64,000 nucleotides of DNA from Sphingomonas sp. Leaf21 (GCF_916858675.1 NZ_CAKASM010000015.1:21119-85118); one strand, 5' to 3'. Shown: positions 10,915 through 20,796, numbered from the stretch's first letter. The notes: a model not told the origin generated them from the sequence alone. Numbers and translations: made by a program.

Positions 10915-12599
10915 TCCGCTCCCTGACCGCCCGCGCCCCCGCGCTCGCCCCCGCACTCGCACTCGCCCTCTCGGTCGCGGGGGCCGCCTCGGCGCAGACC
11001 GCGACGTTCGATCGCTTCACCTATGATGGTCGCTCGATCGAACAGGTTCGCCCCAAGGCGGGGGAATATCTGAACCCGATCATTTCCGGCTATTATCCCG
11101 ATCCGTCGGTGACGCGGGTCGGCAAGGACTATTACCTCGTCAATTCGTCCTTCGCCCATTATCCGGGGCTGCCGATCTTCCACTCGACCGACCTCGTCCA
11201 CTGGACCCAGATCGGCAATGCCATCGACCGGCCGAGCCAGCTCGATTTCACCGGCCGCTCGGTGTCGGAGGCGGTGTTCGCGCCCGACATTACCTATCAC
11301 GACGGCACCTTCTACATCGTCAACACCTGCGTGGAGTGCCGGGGCAACTTCGTCATCACCGCCAAGAACCCGGCGGGGCCCTGGTCGGATCCGATCTGGC
11401 TGCCCTTCGAGGGGATCGATCCGTCCATCTATTGGGAGGGTGATCGTGCCTATATCGTCAACAACCGCGCCCCCGCCGAGCCGCCGCGCTATGACGGGCA
11501 TCGTGCCATCTGGGTGCAGGAATATGACTGGCGCGCGGGCAAGATGGTCGGCGAGAGCACGCAGCTGATCGACGGCGGCGTCGACCCATCCAAGAACCCC
11601 GTCTGGATCGAGGGGCCACACATCTTCAAGAAGGATGGCTGGTACTATCTGACCGCCGCCGAGGGCGGGACCAGCGTCAACCATTCGCAGGTCGTACTCC
11701 GGTCGAAGTCGCTGCGTGGCCCCTATGTCCCGTTCGCGGGCAATCCGATCCTGACCCAGCGCGACCTCGACCCCAGGCGTCCCCATCCGATCAGCGCGGC
11801 GGGCCATGCCGAACTGGTCCAGACGCAAAATGGCGACTGGTGGGCGACCTTTCTGGCGACGCGGCCCTATGCCGAGGATTACTATAATATCGGTCGCGAG
11901 ACGTTCCTGCTGCCGGTGACGTGGAAGGACGGCTGGCCGATCATCCTGGACAAGGGCAAGACCGTCCCCTGGACGCACGCCAGGCCCAACCTGCCCGCCT
12001 CTCGCCCGCCAAAGCTGCCGACCAGCGGCGACTTCGGCTATACGGACGAATTCGACGGCACGAAGCTGGCGATGCAGTGGATCGGCGTCCGGACGCCCAA
12101 GGCGCCCTTCTACACGGTGGCGAACGGCGCGTTGACGCTGAAGGGCGGCGATCCGCTCGGCGACCGACGCGGCGTACCGGGCTTTGTCGGTCGGCGGCAA
12201 CAACATGCGATCGCCGATGTCTCGACCACGCTGCGCTACGCCCCTGGCAAGGACGGTGCCCGCGCCGGTCTGGTCGCGATGCAGAACGACTACGCCTATC
12301 TGTTCTTCGGCCTGACCCGGATCGACGGACAGCCGCGCATCGCGCTGTTTAAGCGCGAGGGCAAGAACACGCGCGACGAGACGGCGGCGGAGACGCTGGT
12401 CGCCTCGGCTCCCTTCAGCGCCAAGGGCCCGGTCACGCTGACCATCCACGCCAGGGGCGGCGAGATGGCGTTCGATTACCAGGCCGGTGGCAAGACGATG
12501 ACGCTGAAGACCGGCCTCGACGTCCGCTTCCTCAGCACCGAACGCGCGGGCGGCTTCGTCGGCACGGTGATCGGCCCCTATGTCTACGAGGTGAAGTGA
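10911..12599 (+). CDS. GH43 beta-xylosidase/arabinofuranosidase with C-terminal sandwich domain
   Basis: A 562-residue secreted GH43 enzyme, coupled to the GH10 gene by a four-base overlap. A signal peptide ends at ASAQ (residue 29). The propeller carries Asp64 in YYPDPSVTR (base), Asp in GIDPSIYW and Glu in IEGPHIFKKDG (acid). From about residue 360 (TDEFDGTKLAMQWIG) a concanavalin-like beta-sandwich follows, the two-domain form of GH43 xylosidases and bifunctional xylosidase/arabinofuranosidases. It probably trims xylo-oligosaccharides made by the xylanase. The next gene is a second GH43 of the same layout; the pair may split xylose and arabinose cleavage. Confidence 0.92.
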   Translation: MIRSLTARAPALAPALALALSVAGAASAQTATFDRFTYDGRSIEQVRPKAGEYLNPIISGYYPDPSVTRVGKDYYLVNSSFAHYPGLPIFHSTDLVHWTQIGNAIDRPSQLDFTGRSVSEAVFAPDITYHDGTFYIVNTCVECRGNFVITAKNPAGPWSDPIWLPFEGIDPSIYWEGDRAYIVNNRAPAEPPRYDGHRAIWVQEYDWRAGKMVGESTQLIDGGVDPSKNPVWIEGPHIFKKDGWYYLTAAEGGTSVNHSQVVLRSKSLRGPYVPFAGNPILTQRDLDPRRPHPISAAGHAELVQTQNGDWWATFLATRPYAEDYYNIGRETFLLPVTWKDGWPIILDKGKTVPWTHARPNLPASRPPKLPTSGDFGYTDEFDGTKLAMQWIGVRTPKAPFYTVANGALTLKGGDPLGDRRGVPGFVGRRQQHAIADVSTTLRYAPGKDGARAGLVAMQNDYAYLFFGLTRIDGQPRIALFKREGKNTRDETAAETLVASAPFSAKGPVTLTIHARGGEMAFDYQAGGKTMTLKTGLDVRFLSTERAGGFVGTVIGPYVYEVK

Positions 12600-14164
12600 T
12601 GCGCCGCGCCCTATCGCTCGGCGTCATCGCGATGGCGCTCGGCGGCGTGTCCGCGGTGGCGGCAGCGCAGGTGTGGCAGTCGGATCGCGGCGACGGCACC
12701 TATGCCAATCCGCCACTCTATGCCGATTATCCCGATCCCGACATCATCCGGGTCGGGCAGGATTTCTACTTCATCACGACGACCTTCGCCAACGTGCCCG
12801 GCCTGACCATCATGACCTCGCGCGATCTGGTCAACTGGCGCTTCGTCGGCCATGTCATCGACCGGCTGGAGGGTCTGCCCGAATATGACCTGAAGAATGG
12901 CGGCGCCTATCGCAAGGGCATCTTCGCGCCCAGCCTTCGCTATCACGACGGCGTCTTCTACATCGCGGTCACACCGGTGGGCGAGAAGACGCGCATCTAT
13001 CGGTCGCGCGACATTCGCGGTCCATGGGCGATGAACCGACTCAGCGAGGCGGCGTTCGACCCCGGCCTGTTCATCGACAAGGACGGCAGCGCCTATGTCA
13101 TGACCTCGGTCGGGTCGGACGGCACGACCACGCTGCTCAGCCTCAGCCGCGACCTGCGCACCGTCACCGACAAGCGCGTCGTCTATTTCAACAAGGGGGC
13201 CGAGGGGTCCAAGATCGTCCGGCGGGGCGACTATTACTACATGTTCAATGCCATTCCTCGGCGGCTCGGCATGACGGTGTCGCGCGCCCGGAGCCTGTTC
13301 GGACCGTGGGAGACACGCGACCAGATCGACGACAAGACCGGCGGCCATCAGGGCGCGATCGTCGATCTGCCGGACGGCACCGACTATGGCTTCGTGATGA
13401 CCGATGCGGGCGCGATCGGGCGGATGACCAATATCAGCCCGGTCTTCTGGAAGGACGGCTGGCCGGTCTGGGGCACGCCCGACGCGCCCGGCCGCGTGCC
13501 CGCCACCGCGCCCAAGCCGATCGGGGGGCAGACTGTCGCCATCCTCCCCGCCTCCGACGATTTCGCCAGGCCCGCGCTGGGGCTGCAATGGCAATGGAAC
13601 CACAACCCGCTGCCCGATCACTGGTCGCTGACCCAGCGACCGGGCTATCTCCGCCTCCGCGCTACCCAGGCCCCGGCACTATGGAGCGCGCGCAATACGC
13701 TGTTGCAGAAGGGGCAAGGCCCGTTCGGTCGCGGCGTGGTTGCGCTGGACGCCTCGCACATCGTCGCGGGTGACCAGTGCGGCTTCGGCACGTTCGGCAA
13801 GTATAGCGGCCACATCGCGGTCGGCCGTGGACGCGACGGGCGGCTGACGCTGACCATGCGGATGATCGAGGACGTCGCCGCGGACAAGGGCACCACGCAG
13901 AAGACCGACATCCGCGTCGACGCGCAGCCGGTTGGCGGCAACCGCCTGTTCCTGCGTACCGATATGGATTTTCGGACCGACAGGGCGAGCGTGGCCTATA
14001 GCGTGGACGGCCGCGACTGGCGGACGCTGGGCGGGGATTTCCCGCTGGCCTTCGACTGGCGGACGGGGACATTCCAGGGCCAGCAATTCGCTCTGTTCTG
14101 CTACAATCCGGGGGCCAGGGGCGGGTGGATGGATGTGGACAGCTTCACGCTGACGGGGCGCTGA
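12599..14164 (+). CDS. Second GH43 glycosidase, two-domain type
   Basis: A 521-residue secreted GH43 enzyme. The ATG at 12599 shares one base with the previous TGA; an in-frame GTG at 12596 is the alternative. A signal peptide ends near AAAQ (residue 24). The propeller has Asp46 in YPDPDIIRV, Asp in FDPGLFIDKDG and candidate acid Glu in GAEGSKIVRR. From about residue 320 (DDFARPALGLQWQW) a beta-sandwich follows. Compared with its upstream neighbour it lacks the EGPHI form around the acid, which hints at a different specificity, perhaps arabinofuranosidase. It closes the GH10-GH43-GH43 run. Confidence 0.9.
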   Translation: MRRALSLGVIAMALGGVSAVAAAQVWQSDRGDGTYANPPLYADYPDPDIIRVGQDFYFITTTFANVPGLTIMTSRDLVNWRFVGHVIDRLEGLPEYDLKNGGAYRKGIFAPSLRYHDGVFYIAVTPVGEKTRIYRSRDIRGPWAMNRLSEAAFDPGLFIDKDGSAYVMTSVGSDGTTTLLSLSRDLRTVTDKRVVYFNKGAEGSKIVRRGDYYYMFNAIPRRLGMTVSRARSLFGPWETRDQIDDKTGGHQGAIVDLPDGTDYGFVMTDAGAIGRMTNISPVFWKDGWPVWGTPDAPGRVPATAPKPIGGQTVAILPASDDFARPALGLQWQWNHNPLPDHWSLTQRPGYLRLRATQAPALWSARNTLLQKGQGPFGRGVVALDASHIVAGDQCGFGTFGKYSGHIAVGRGRDGRLTLTMRMIEDVAADKGTTQKTDIRVDAQPVGGNRLFLRTDMDFRTDRASVAYSVDGRDWRTLGGDFPLAFDWRTGTFQGQQFALFCYNPGARGGWMDVDSFTLTGR

Positions 14165-14166
14165 GC

Positions 14167-14181
14167 GGGGGCCACGCCCCC
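14167..14181. terminator. Short GC hairpin between convergent genes
   Basis: GGGGGC and GCCCCC arms separated by three bases, in the 25-base gap between the GH43 stop and the halogenase stop. There is no T run on either side, so activity as a bidirectional terminator is only suggested. Confidence 0.35.
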
Positions 14182-14189
14182 AACGCGCC

Positions 14190-15734
14190 TCAAATCGTCG
14201 GCAAGCCCCGCTCGACGATCTTGCGGATCAGGTCACGGTGACGCGGCAGTCCGGCGAGCAGCCGCCCGGTCTGCACGTCGTTCTCCCGCCGCGCCCGCTC
14301 CGCCGCGATCCTTTCGGCGACCAGGCTGCCCGGCGTAACCTCCGTCCGCTGGCCCATGCCGTAGAGGACATATTGATAGCTGGCCGAGGGGAAGACCTCC
14401 TCCACCCGATCGAACTCGTCATGCATCCACGGCGCCTGGAAACGCCACAGGGTCATCAATTCCTGCAGCCGGTCGGGCATCGTCGCGGGACGGCAATTGT
14501 CGCGCCAGAAGTCGGTATCGGTCCGCTGGGTCAGCGAATAATGCAGCTTCAGGAAATCCACGATCCGGCCCCAGCGATAAAGGGTGGTGTCGTTGAACCG
14601 CCGTGCGACCGTGTCCATCACCTCGCGACAGGCGGGCATCTGCTCGGCGATCAGCTTGGCCGACAGCTCGATCAGCACGATGGCCGACGCCTCGAGCGGC
14701 TCGAGGAACCCCGCCGCCAGCCCGACCGCGACGCAGTTGCGTTCCCAGAAGCGCGTCCGATGCCCGGCGCGGATCTTCAACTCGCGGACAGGCAGGTCCC
14801 GGCCCGCGTCGCCCAGATAGGCGCGAAGTTCCCGCTCGGCCTCGTCACGTCCGATATGGCTGCTGGAGAAGACATGGCCGACACCGCGCCGCGTCGGCAG
14901 GCCGATATCCCAGATCCAGCCCGACGACTGCGCGGTCGAAATGGTGTGTGAGGCGATCGGCGCATCGGGGTCGTCATAGGGCACCTGGATGGCCAGTGCC
15001 GTGTCGCAGAACAGCACGTCGTTCAGCGGCTTGAACGACACCCCCATCGCCTCGCCCAGCAACAGAGAGCGGAAGCCGGTGCAGTCGACGAACAGGTCGC
15101 CCGCCACCTCACCCGCCTGCGCGGTCCTGACCGCGCGAATGTCGCCGTTCTCGGTGAGCAGCACCTCTTCGACATCGGCGAGGATGTGCCGGACGCCGAG
15201 CTGCTCCGTGCAATGGCGGCGAAGAAAGTCGGCAAACTTGCCCGCGTCAAGATGATAGGCATAGTTCGCCAGCGCCTCATATTCGGGCGTCGCGATCGTC
15301 TTGGGCGCAAGCCCTGCGTCGCAGATCCGGCCCTGCGGCGTGACCGCATCGCAGAAACTGGCTTCTCCCTCAGCCGCCAGCCAGTGCGGCGCCAGGTTCA
15401 CCTGCCCAAAGCTCTGCGGCAGCATCAGGGGATGGTAATAGCCGTCATCGGCCGCGCCGGTGGTCCAGCGATTGAACCGCGCGCCCTGTTTGAACGACGC
15501 GTCGCACTGGCGGAAGAATTCGGTTTCCGACACGCCCATCTTGCGCAGCGTCGTGCGCAGCGTCGGCCAGGTCCCCTCGCCCACGCCGATGATCGGGACA
15601 TTGGGGGACTCGACCAGCGTGACGGTGAAGCCATGCGGTCGCCGCCCCTGATGCCGCGCGGCGATGACGCCCGCGGTCAACCAGCCAGCGGTGCCGCCGC
15701 CGACGATCACGATATTCTGAACGGGCTGAACCAT
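14190..15734 (-). CDS. Flavin-dependent 'tryptophan halogenase' family protein
   Basis: A 514-residue flavoprotein of the tryptophan-halogenase family. It has the FAD-binding IVIVGGGTAGW at residues 8-17, the second GVGEGTWP at 50-57, and Lys82 in SFKQGARF, which aligns with the catalytic lysine of PrnA-like halogenases. The family's WxWxIP motif is changed to WIWDIG, which questions true halogenation. ATG at 15734 puts the first motif close to the N-terminus as is usual; an in-frame start at 15791 would add 19 residues. It is 69 bases downstream of a TonB receptor gene and likely cotranscribed. Such proteins often accompany TonB receptors, SapC and cupin proteins in sphingomonads and Caulobacter; the substrate is unknown. 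Confidence 0.85.
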   Translation of the reverse strand: MVQPVQNIVIVGGGTAGWLTAGVIAARHQGRRPHGFTVTLVESPNVPIIGVGEGTWPTLRTTLRKMGVSETEFFRQCDASFKQGARFNRWTTGAADDGYYHPLMLPQSFGQVNLAPHWLAAEGEASFCDAVTPQGRICDAGLAPKTIATPEYEALANYAYHLDAGKFADFLRRHCTEQLGVRHILADVEEVLLTENGDIRAVRTAQAGEVAGDLFVDCTGFRSLLLGEAMGVSFKPLNDVLFCDTALAIQVPYDDPDAPIASHTISTAQSSGWIWDIGLPTRRGVGHVFSSSHIGRDEAERELRAYLGDAGRDLPVRELKIRAGHRTRFWERNCVAVGLAAGFLEPLEASAIVLIELSAKLIAEQMPACREVMDTVARRFNDTTLYRWGRIVDFLKLHYSLTQRTDTDFWRDNCRPATMPDRLQELMTLWRFQAPWMHDEFDRVEEVFPSASYQYVLYGMGQRTEVTPGSLVAERIAAERARRENDVQTGRLLAGLPRHRDLIRKIVERGLPTI

Positions 15735-15803
15735 GGTATCGGAAGGTCCAAGAAACGGCGGGGATGTCAAGCCGAAGCCCGACATCCCCACCAGTGGCTA
15801 TCG

Positions 15804-18800
15804 TCAGAAGCGATAGCGGGCGCCGAGGGTAAAGCGCCGACCGTAATCGAACACGTCGAGCAGCTGGTTCTTGAACCGGCCATGCGTGCTCTGCTTGTTC
15901 TTGTTGATGTTCAACGCTTCGCCGAAGATCGAGAAGTTCTTCGTGACGTCGTAGCTGCTGGTCAGATCGATCTGGAAGCTCTGGTTCACGAAGGTCGGCT
16001 CCGCGCCATAGGAACCGGTATTCTGGTTCTGGCCGAAGCCCGCCAGATATTCGTCACGCCAGTTGAGCGCGGTGCGGAACTGGAAGCCGTTCTTGTCATA
16101 GAAGCCGACGAAGTTCGCCGAGTTCGCAAGGCCGGTCACCGCGAAGCCGCTCTGGCCGACGATCTTCGGGTCATAGGGCTTGTTGGTGTTGACGAAGGTG
16201 CCGTTGGCCTGGAAGCCGAAGCCGCTGTCGCCGAACACCTGCTGCCACGCGATTTCCACGCCGCGCACCGTGGCGTCGGGACCGTTGACCTGCGCCGTGA
16301 TGGCGAAGACCGCCGGGTTGCCCGTGGTCGGATCGATCACGCCGCCGACCGTCTGGTTGGTCACGCCGCCGACGATGAAGTTGCTGACGTTCTTCAGGAA
16401 GAAGTCGACCGCCAGATACGAGTTGCGCTGGTAATACCATTCCGCCGCCACGTCGAAGTTGGACGCGAGATAGGGCTTCAGGTTGGGGTTGCCGCCGCTG
16501 CCCGACAGCGCACCGACGCGCTGGCCGTTGCCGATGCCGACGACGGGGTTGAGCAGGTTGAGACCCGGCCGGGTCAGTGTGCGCGACGCGTCGAAGCGAA
16601 GCTGCAGATTGTCGGTCACTTCCAGTCGCAGGTCGACCGACGGCAGCACATAGGTGTAGCTGCTGCGGTTCGCGATCGGCTGAACGTCGGTGAAGGCGAT
16701 CGACAGCAGCGTCGGATCGGCGGCGCTGCGGGTGATGACCGTGGGCGCGCGGCCCTGGCCGATCGACAGCAGGCGCGTATTCTCCGTGCGCACGCCGAAG
16801 GCGGCATGGAGCGGCATGTTGCCGATCTGCCCTTCCATCGCGCCGCTGAAGAACAGCGACAGCGTCTTTTCGTTGACCGACAGGATGCTGCCCGGATCGA
16901 CCGCCTCGGTGAACTGGCCGGTGAAGCCGTTGACGCCACCATTATAGTTGAAGCCGGGGACGTTCTGCGCCTGCGGATTGCCCAAGCTGGTCAGATAGGC
17001 CTGATAGGCGGCCGGGCTGTAGATCAGGACCGAGGGCGGCAGGCTGCCCTGGAAACCGGGGATGAAGTTGTTGAGGCTGATCGACCCCTGATACAGGCTC
17101 GACGGCAGCGGCGATACGCCCGAACCCTGGCCCGAGGGGCCGCCATAACCGGCATAGGCCTGCCAGAAATTGTTGGTGAAGGTGCTGCGGTTCAGCAGGT
17201 TGAAGGTATCGTCGGTATACTGGCCGCCCGCCTTCAGGGTGATGCCATCCTCCTTCCAGGTGACGACGCCGCGGAATTGCTTCAGCTCGTCGGTGTTCTT
17301 CTGGGTCTGGACCACGGTGACGTGCGAACCGATGACCGACGGATCGGCCCAGGCCGCGCCGTTACCGGCGGGACCGAAGTTGCTGATCGTCGGGAACGCC
17401 TTGTTGCTGTCTGCGGTGACGTTGAAGCCCAGATTGGTGCCCAGCGCGCCGCCATAGCCGATGTCGCCGTTGCTGCTGCCGATCGTGCCGCCCGGATTCA
17501 GCCAGCTCTTCGAATAGGCGCCATCCGCCTCGACCGTCAGCTTTTCGGTGACGTCCCACTTGACGTTCAGGCCGGTCTGGTTGGTCTGCAGGATCTGCTT
17601 GTTCATCGCCGAGGTGAAGTCGGTCGGCGACCCCGCCTGGGTAAAGCTGACCGCCGTACCATTGGCGTCCTGCTTGACGTTGCGCAGCGAATCCTGGCTG
17701 AACCACACGCCGAAGCCGTAGATGTCGGTCGAAATCGTCTGGCGCGAGAAGTTGTTGTCCAGCGTGACCATCAGGTTGTTGGACGGATGCCATTGCAGCG
17801 CGACGCGGCCGTCGACGCGTTCGTCGGTGGTCCTCTGCTGCTCGGCGCCATATTGCTGCGGGAACCAGCCGGTCAGGGTGCGCTGCTGGCTGGGATCCGC
17901 GTTCGTATTGGTCGTCGGAGCGCAGGTCGCGGCGGTGCTGCCGGTCAACTGGCACGGCGCGAAGTTGCCGCCCGGCCAACCCGACACGTAGACGCGGTTG
18001 GTATCGGTATCACGGCGGGTATAGATAAAGCTCGACAGGATACCCAGCGTGTCGTTGGCGAAGGTATCGCTGACCAGCGCGCCGAGCGTCGGGACGACCT
18101 TGCCCGCGCGGTCCTGCAGCGAGCCCGACGCACTGGTGGCGACGCGGAAGCCGGGATGGTCGAAGGGCTTGGGGAACTGGATATCGATCGTCGCGCCGAT
18201 CGAGCTCGATGCCAGCGTCACGTCGGGGGTCTTCAGGACGCTGAGCTGACCGATGAAGTCCGAGCCGACGGTGCTGAAGTCGATCTGGCGGCCGCCGGTC
18301 GCGGTCGAGATGCGGCGACCGTCATATAGCGTCGTGTTGAAGTCGCCGCCAAAGCCGCGAACGGTGATGCCGGTCGGCTCACCACGCGCGCCGGAGCGCT
18401 GGATCGACACGCCGGGCAGCCGCTGCAACGACGCCGCCACGTTGGAATCGGGAAACTTGCCAATGTCTTCGGCGGAAATCGCGTCGACGACGCCGGTCGC
18501 GGTCCGCTTGATGTCGAGGTTGCGCTGGAGCGAGCTGCGCAGGCCGGTGACGATGATGTCGCCCTCGCTGGCCTCGCCCGAGGGGGACGGCGCATTGTTC
18601 TGCGCGCTGGGGGCGGTCGCCTGATCCTGCGGCGTTCCGGCATCCTGGGCGGTGGTGGTGTTGGCCTGGACCGGGGTATCCGGCCGGACGGCACCCGGCG
18701 CCGCCGTCTGGGCAAAGGCCGTACCCGGCGCGATCAGCGCCAGGGCCATGAGCGGCGATACGCCGGTCATCAGGCCACGACGCGAAACGAGCGCGCCGAC

Positions 18801-18821
18801 AAAGCTAGTGCGAGACACCAT
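15804..18821 (-). CDS. TonB-dependent receptor, probable xylo-oligosaccharide transporter
   Basis: A 1005-residue outer-membrane receptor that should import oligosaccharides with TonB energy. A signal peptide (to about residue 38, TAFAQ) is followed by a Pro/Ala/Gln-rich linker, a TonB-box-like EGDIIVTG near residue 88, a plug with DAISAEDIGKFPDSNVAASL and VTVRGFGGDFN, and a barrel ending in the aromatic RYRF typical of outer-membrane proteins. GGAGAGGGGAAG lies before the ATG. It is divergent from the sapC-cupin pair, with an operator-like site at 18900-18907 between, and upstream of the halogenase gene. Substrate is inferred from the xylanolytic surroundings. Confidence 0.93.
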   Translation of the reverse strand: MVSRTSFVGALVSRRGLMTGVSPLMALALIAPGTAFAQTAAPGAVRPDTPVQANTTTAQDAGTPQDQATAPSAQNNAPSPSGEASEGDIIVTGLRSSLQRNLDIKRTATGVVDAISAEDIGKFPDSNVAASLQRLPGVSIQRSGARGEPTGITVRGFGGDFNTTLYDGRRISTATGGRQIDFSTVGSDFIGQLSVLKTPDVTLASSSIGATIDIQFPKPFDHPGFRVATSASGSLQDRAGKVVPTLGALVSDTFANDTLGILSSFIYTRRDTDTNRVYVSGWPGGNFAPCQLTGSTAATCAPTTNTNADPSQQRTLTGWFPQQYGAEQQRTTDERVDGRVALQWHPSNNLMVTLDNNFSRQTISTDIYGFGVWFSQDSLRNVKQDANGTAVSFTQAGSPTDFTSAMNKQILQTNQTGLNVKWDVTEKLTVEADGAYSKSWLNPGGTIGSSNGDIGYGGALGTNLGFNVTADSNKAFPTISNFGPAGNGAAWADPSVIGSHVTVVQTQKNTDELKQFRGVVTWKEDGITLKAGGQYTDDTFNLLNRSTFTNNFWQAYAGYGGPSGQGSGVSPLPSSLYQGSISLNNFIPGFQGSLPPSVLIYSPAAYQAYLTSLGNPQAQNVPGFNYNGGVNGFTGQFTEAVDPGSILSVNEKTLSLFFSGAMEGQIGNMPLHAAFGVRTENTRLLSIGQGRAPTVITRSAADPTLLSIAFTDVQPIANRSSYTYVLPSVDLRLEVTDNLQLRFDASRTLTRPGLNLLNPVVGIGNGQRVGALSGSGGNPNLKPYLASNFDVAAEWYYQRNSYLAVDFFLKNVSNFIVGGVTNQTVGGVIDPTTGNPAVFAITAQVNGPDATVRGVEIAWQQVFGDSGFGFQANGTFVNTNKPYDPKIVGQSGFAVTGLANSANFVGFYDKNGFQFRTALNWRDEYLAGFGQNQNTGSYGAEPTFVNQSFQIDLTSSYDVTKNFSIFGEALNINKNKQSTHGRFKNQLLDVFDYGRRFTLGARYRF

Positions 18822-18896
18822 CTTCCCCTCTCCTTAGGTCTTATGTCCCTGTCCGATCGGCATTGTCCCTGCCGTACCGCACATTCGATAGCCGGA

Positions 18897-18910
18897 TGTT
18901 AGCGTTATAA
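18897..18910. promoter_or_regulatory. Candidate LacI-type operator between receptor and sapC genes
   Basis: Contains TAGCGTTA (18900-18907), matching the TAnCGnTA core of the locus. It is 76 bases upstream of the receptor start and about 150 bases upstream of sapC, placed to control both transcripts. Confidence 0.4.
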
Positions 18911-19059
18911 TGGAAATGAGACAAGTCATTTGTCAGAGCGTTCGGAAGTCGATAGTCCGCGGCTTGACGCAGGGCTCCGGGAGACGGACAAACCGGGGCC
19001 CCGTCACCGGGACGCGCTACTCGTCGTGGCCGGAGGGGATGTAGAAGGACCGAATCGCC

Positions 19060-19749
19060 ATGGCCGAAATGGAATTGCTCGACAGTGCGCGTCACGGAAC
19101 GCTGCGCGTCTCGACCACGCCCGATGCGAGCCGTCACTTCGTGCAACTCGTCGTCGACGAATTCCTGTCGGCCGCGCTCCATTACCCGATCCTGTTCGCC
19201 CGCCATCCGGAGACGGGCGATCTGTATCCGGGTGCGTTGATGGGTCTGGTGCCTGACGAGAATCTCTGCCTGGCGGCGGACGGTTCGCTGGCGGGCTATC
19301 GCCCATCTGATCTGGAGCGGCAGGCCTTCTACGTCTCGGGCGAGAATATCGCGATCGATCCCGATCATCCCGCGCTGGCGACGGGACGGGGAGACCCGGT
19401 GTTCGAATCGGACGGCGGCGCCGCGCCCGCGCTTCGCCGCGTACAGGCTGCGCTGCGCCGCCTGCATGTCGGGCTCCCGGAAACCGAGGCCTTCATCCGG
19501 CGGGTGGAAGCGCTCCAGCTGGTCGAACCGATCGACCTGAATTTCGAGTTCGACAATGGCGAAAGCCTGCGCCTCGATTCGCTTTACACGATCAGCCTCG
19601 ACGCGCTGCACGCCTTGCCCGACGACGCGGTTCTGGCGCTGTTCCGATCCGGGGACATGCAGCTCCTCTACGCGCTGACCGGGTCGGTGCGGCATATCCC
19701 CTTCCTCGCGCGTCGCCGCAACGACCGGTTGAGCGGGCTGACGCGGTGA
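19060..19749 (+). CDS. SapC family protein
   Basis: A 229-residue protein of the SapC family, named after a Campylobacter S-layer-associated protein; its role in sphingomonads is not established. Typical stretches are HYPILFARHPETGDLYPGAL near residue 42, LMGLVPDENL near 62 and the C-terminal LDALHALPDDAVLALF. No signal peptide or membrane segment is evident. It is divergent from the TonB receptor and overlaps the next gene by four bases (GTGA). The co-occurrence with receptor, halogenase-like protein and cupin protein suggests a role in receptor function or sugar sensing rather than an S layer. Confidence 0.85.
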   Translation: MAEMELLDSARHGTLRVSTTPDASRHFVQLVVDEFLSAALHYPILFARHPETGDLYPGALMGLVPDENLCLAADGSLAGYRPSDLERQAFYVSGENIAIDPDHPALATGRGDPVFESDGGAAPALRRVQAALRRLHVGLPETEAFIRRVEALQLVEPIDLNFEFDNGESLRLDSLYTISLDALHALPDDAVLALFRSGDMQLLYALTGSVRHIPFLARRRNDRLSGLTR

Positions 19750-20753
19750 GCCGGGCGGCGGTCGAGATCGACGCCGCGCGGATCGATGGCCCGGAGGCGT
19801 TCCGACGCCTGGTCGTCGACCCCTGTCGTCCGGTCGTGCTGAGGGGCGCGGTTCGCGACTGGCCGCTGGCGCGGGTGGCCGCGGCGGGCGGGTCGGCGCT
19901 CGGCGAATATCTCGCGCGATTCGATGCGGGGCGCGTGGTCGAGGCGTTCGTGGGCGATGCCGCGATCGCCGGCCGCTACACCTATAGCGACGATCTGTCG
20001 GGCTTCAATTTCCGCCGGGAGACGATGCGGTTGACACAGGCTGTCGCGCGGATCGTCGATGATCGGCCTGGGGATGAGACGCTCTATATCGGCTCGCTCC
20101 CGATACCGCTCGTCCTGCCCGGACTGGCGGAGGAACTGCCGCTGGCCTTCGCCCCGCCGGGCGCGGCGCCGCGCATCTGGATCGGCCATGCGTCGACCGT
20201 CGCCTGCCACTATGACATGATGGACAATCTCGCCTGCGTGGTGGCGGGGCGGCGTCGTTTCACCCTCTATCCGCCCGATGCGATCGGCGATCTGTATGTC
20301 GGACCGATCGACCACAACATGGCGGGGCAACCGGTGGCGCTTGCGGCCGAAGCCGAACCGGACGACCCGAACTTTCCCCGGTTCGAACGGGCGCGCGACC
20401 GCGCGATCGAGATCGAACTGGCGGCGGGCGACGCGCTCTACATGCCCAAGCTCTGGTGGCACCGGGTCGAGGCGAGCGGCGCGCTCAACATCCTCGTCAA
20501 TTACTGGTGGGATGCCTTTCCGGTCGGAGCGGATCAGCCCTTCGCCACGCTGCTGCTCGCGATGAGCGCGATCGCCGACCGGCCCGAGGCGGAACGCGCG
20601 GCCTGGCGCGCGTGGTTCGATCACTATGTCTTCCGCCCCGACGGCCACCCCCTCGCGCATCTGCCCGAGGATCGGCACGGCGTGTTGGCGACGAGCGCGG
20701 AGAATCGCGGCATCCTGCGCGCGCACGCTATGCGGATGCTGCGCGGGAGTTGA
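19746..20753 (+). CDS. Cupin-like JmjC-fold protein
   Basis: A 335-residue protein of the cupin-8/JmjC type, starting at a GTG that overlaps the sapC stop. The iron-binding HxD is seen as HYD in VACHYDMMDNL near residue 156, with CVVAGRRRFTLYPP following as in these folds; a later His, in LWWHRVEASGALNILVNYWW near residue 240, is the likely third ligand. Relatives include 2-oxoglutarate-dependent protein hydroxylases and the Pass1-like proteins found near TonB receptors in Xanthomonas and Caulobacter. It is probably an intracellular oxygenase acting with SapC and the halogenase-like protein; the substrate is not known. Confidence 0.8.
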   Translation: MSRAAVEIDAARIDGPEAFRRLVVDPCRPVVLRGAVRDWPLARVAAAGGSALGEYLARFDAGRVVEAFVGDAAIAGRYTYSDDLSGFNFRRETMRLTQAVARIVDDRPGDETLYIGSLPIPLVLPGLAEELPLAFAPPGAAPRIWIGHASTVACHYDMMDNLACVVAGRRRFTLYPPDAIGDLYVGPIDHNMAGQPVALAAEAEPDDPNFPRFERARDRAIEIELAAGDALYMPKLWWHRVEASGALNILVNYWWDAFPVGADQPFATLLLAMSAIADRPEAERAAWRAWFDHYVFRPDGHPLAHLPEDRHGVLATSAENRGILRAHAMRMLRGS

Positions 20754-20796
20754 TATCCCTTGCTCCGCCCCTCGCAGAAGGACGAGGAAACGAGCC

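Noticed and set aside
15186..18329. 1047-codon open frame on the plus strand
   Set aside because: It is antisense to the TonB receptor gene; its product is Arg/Ala/Gly-rich with no domain. The GC-rich third positions of the real gene keep the opposite strand open.
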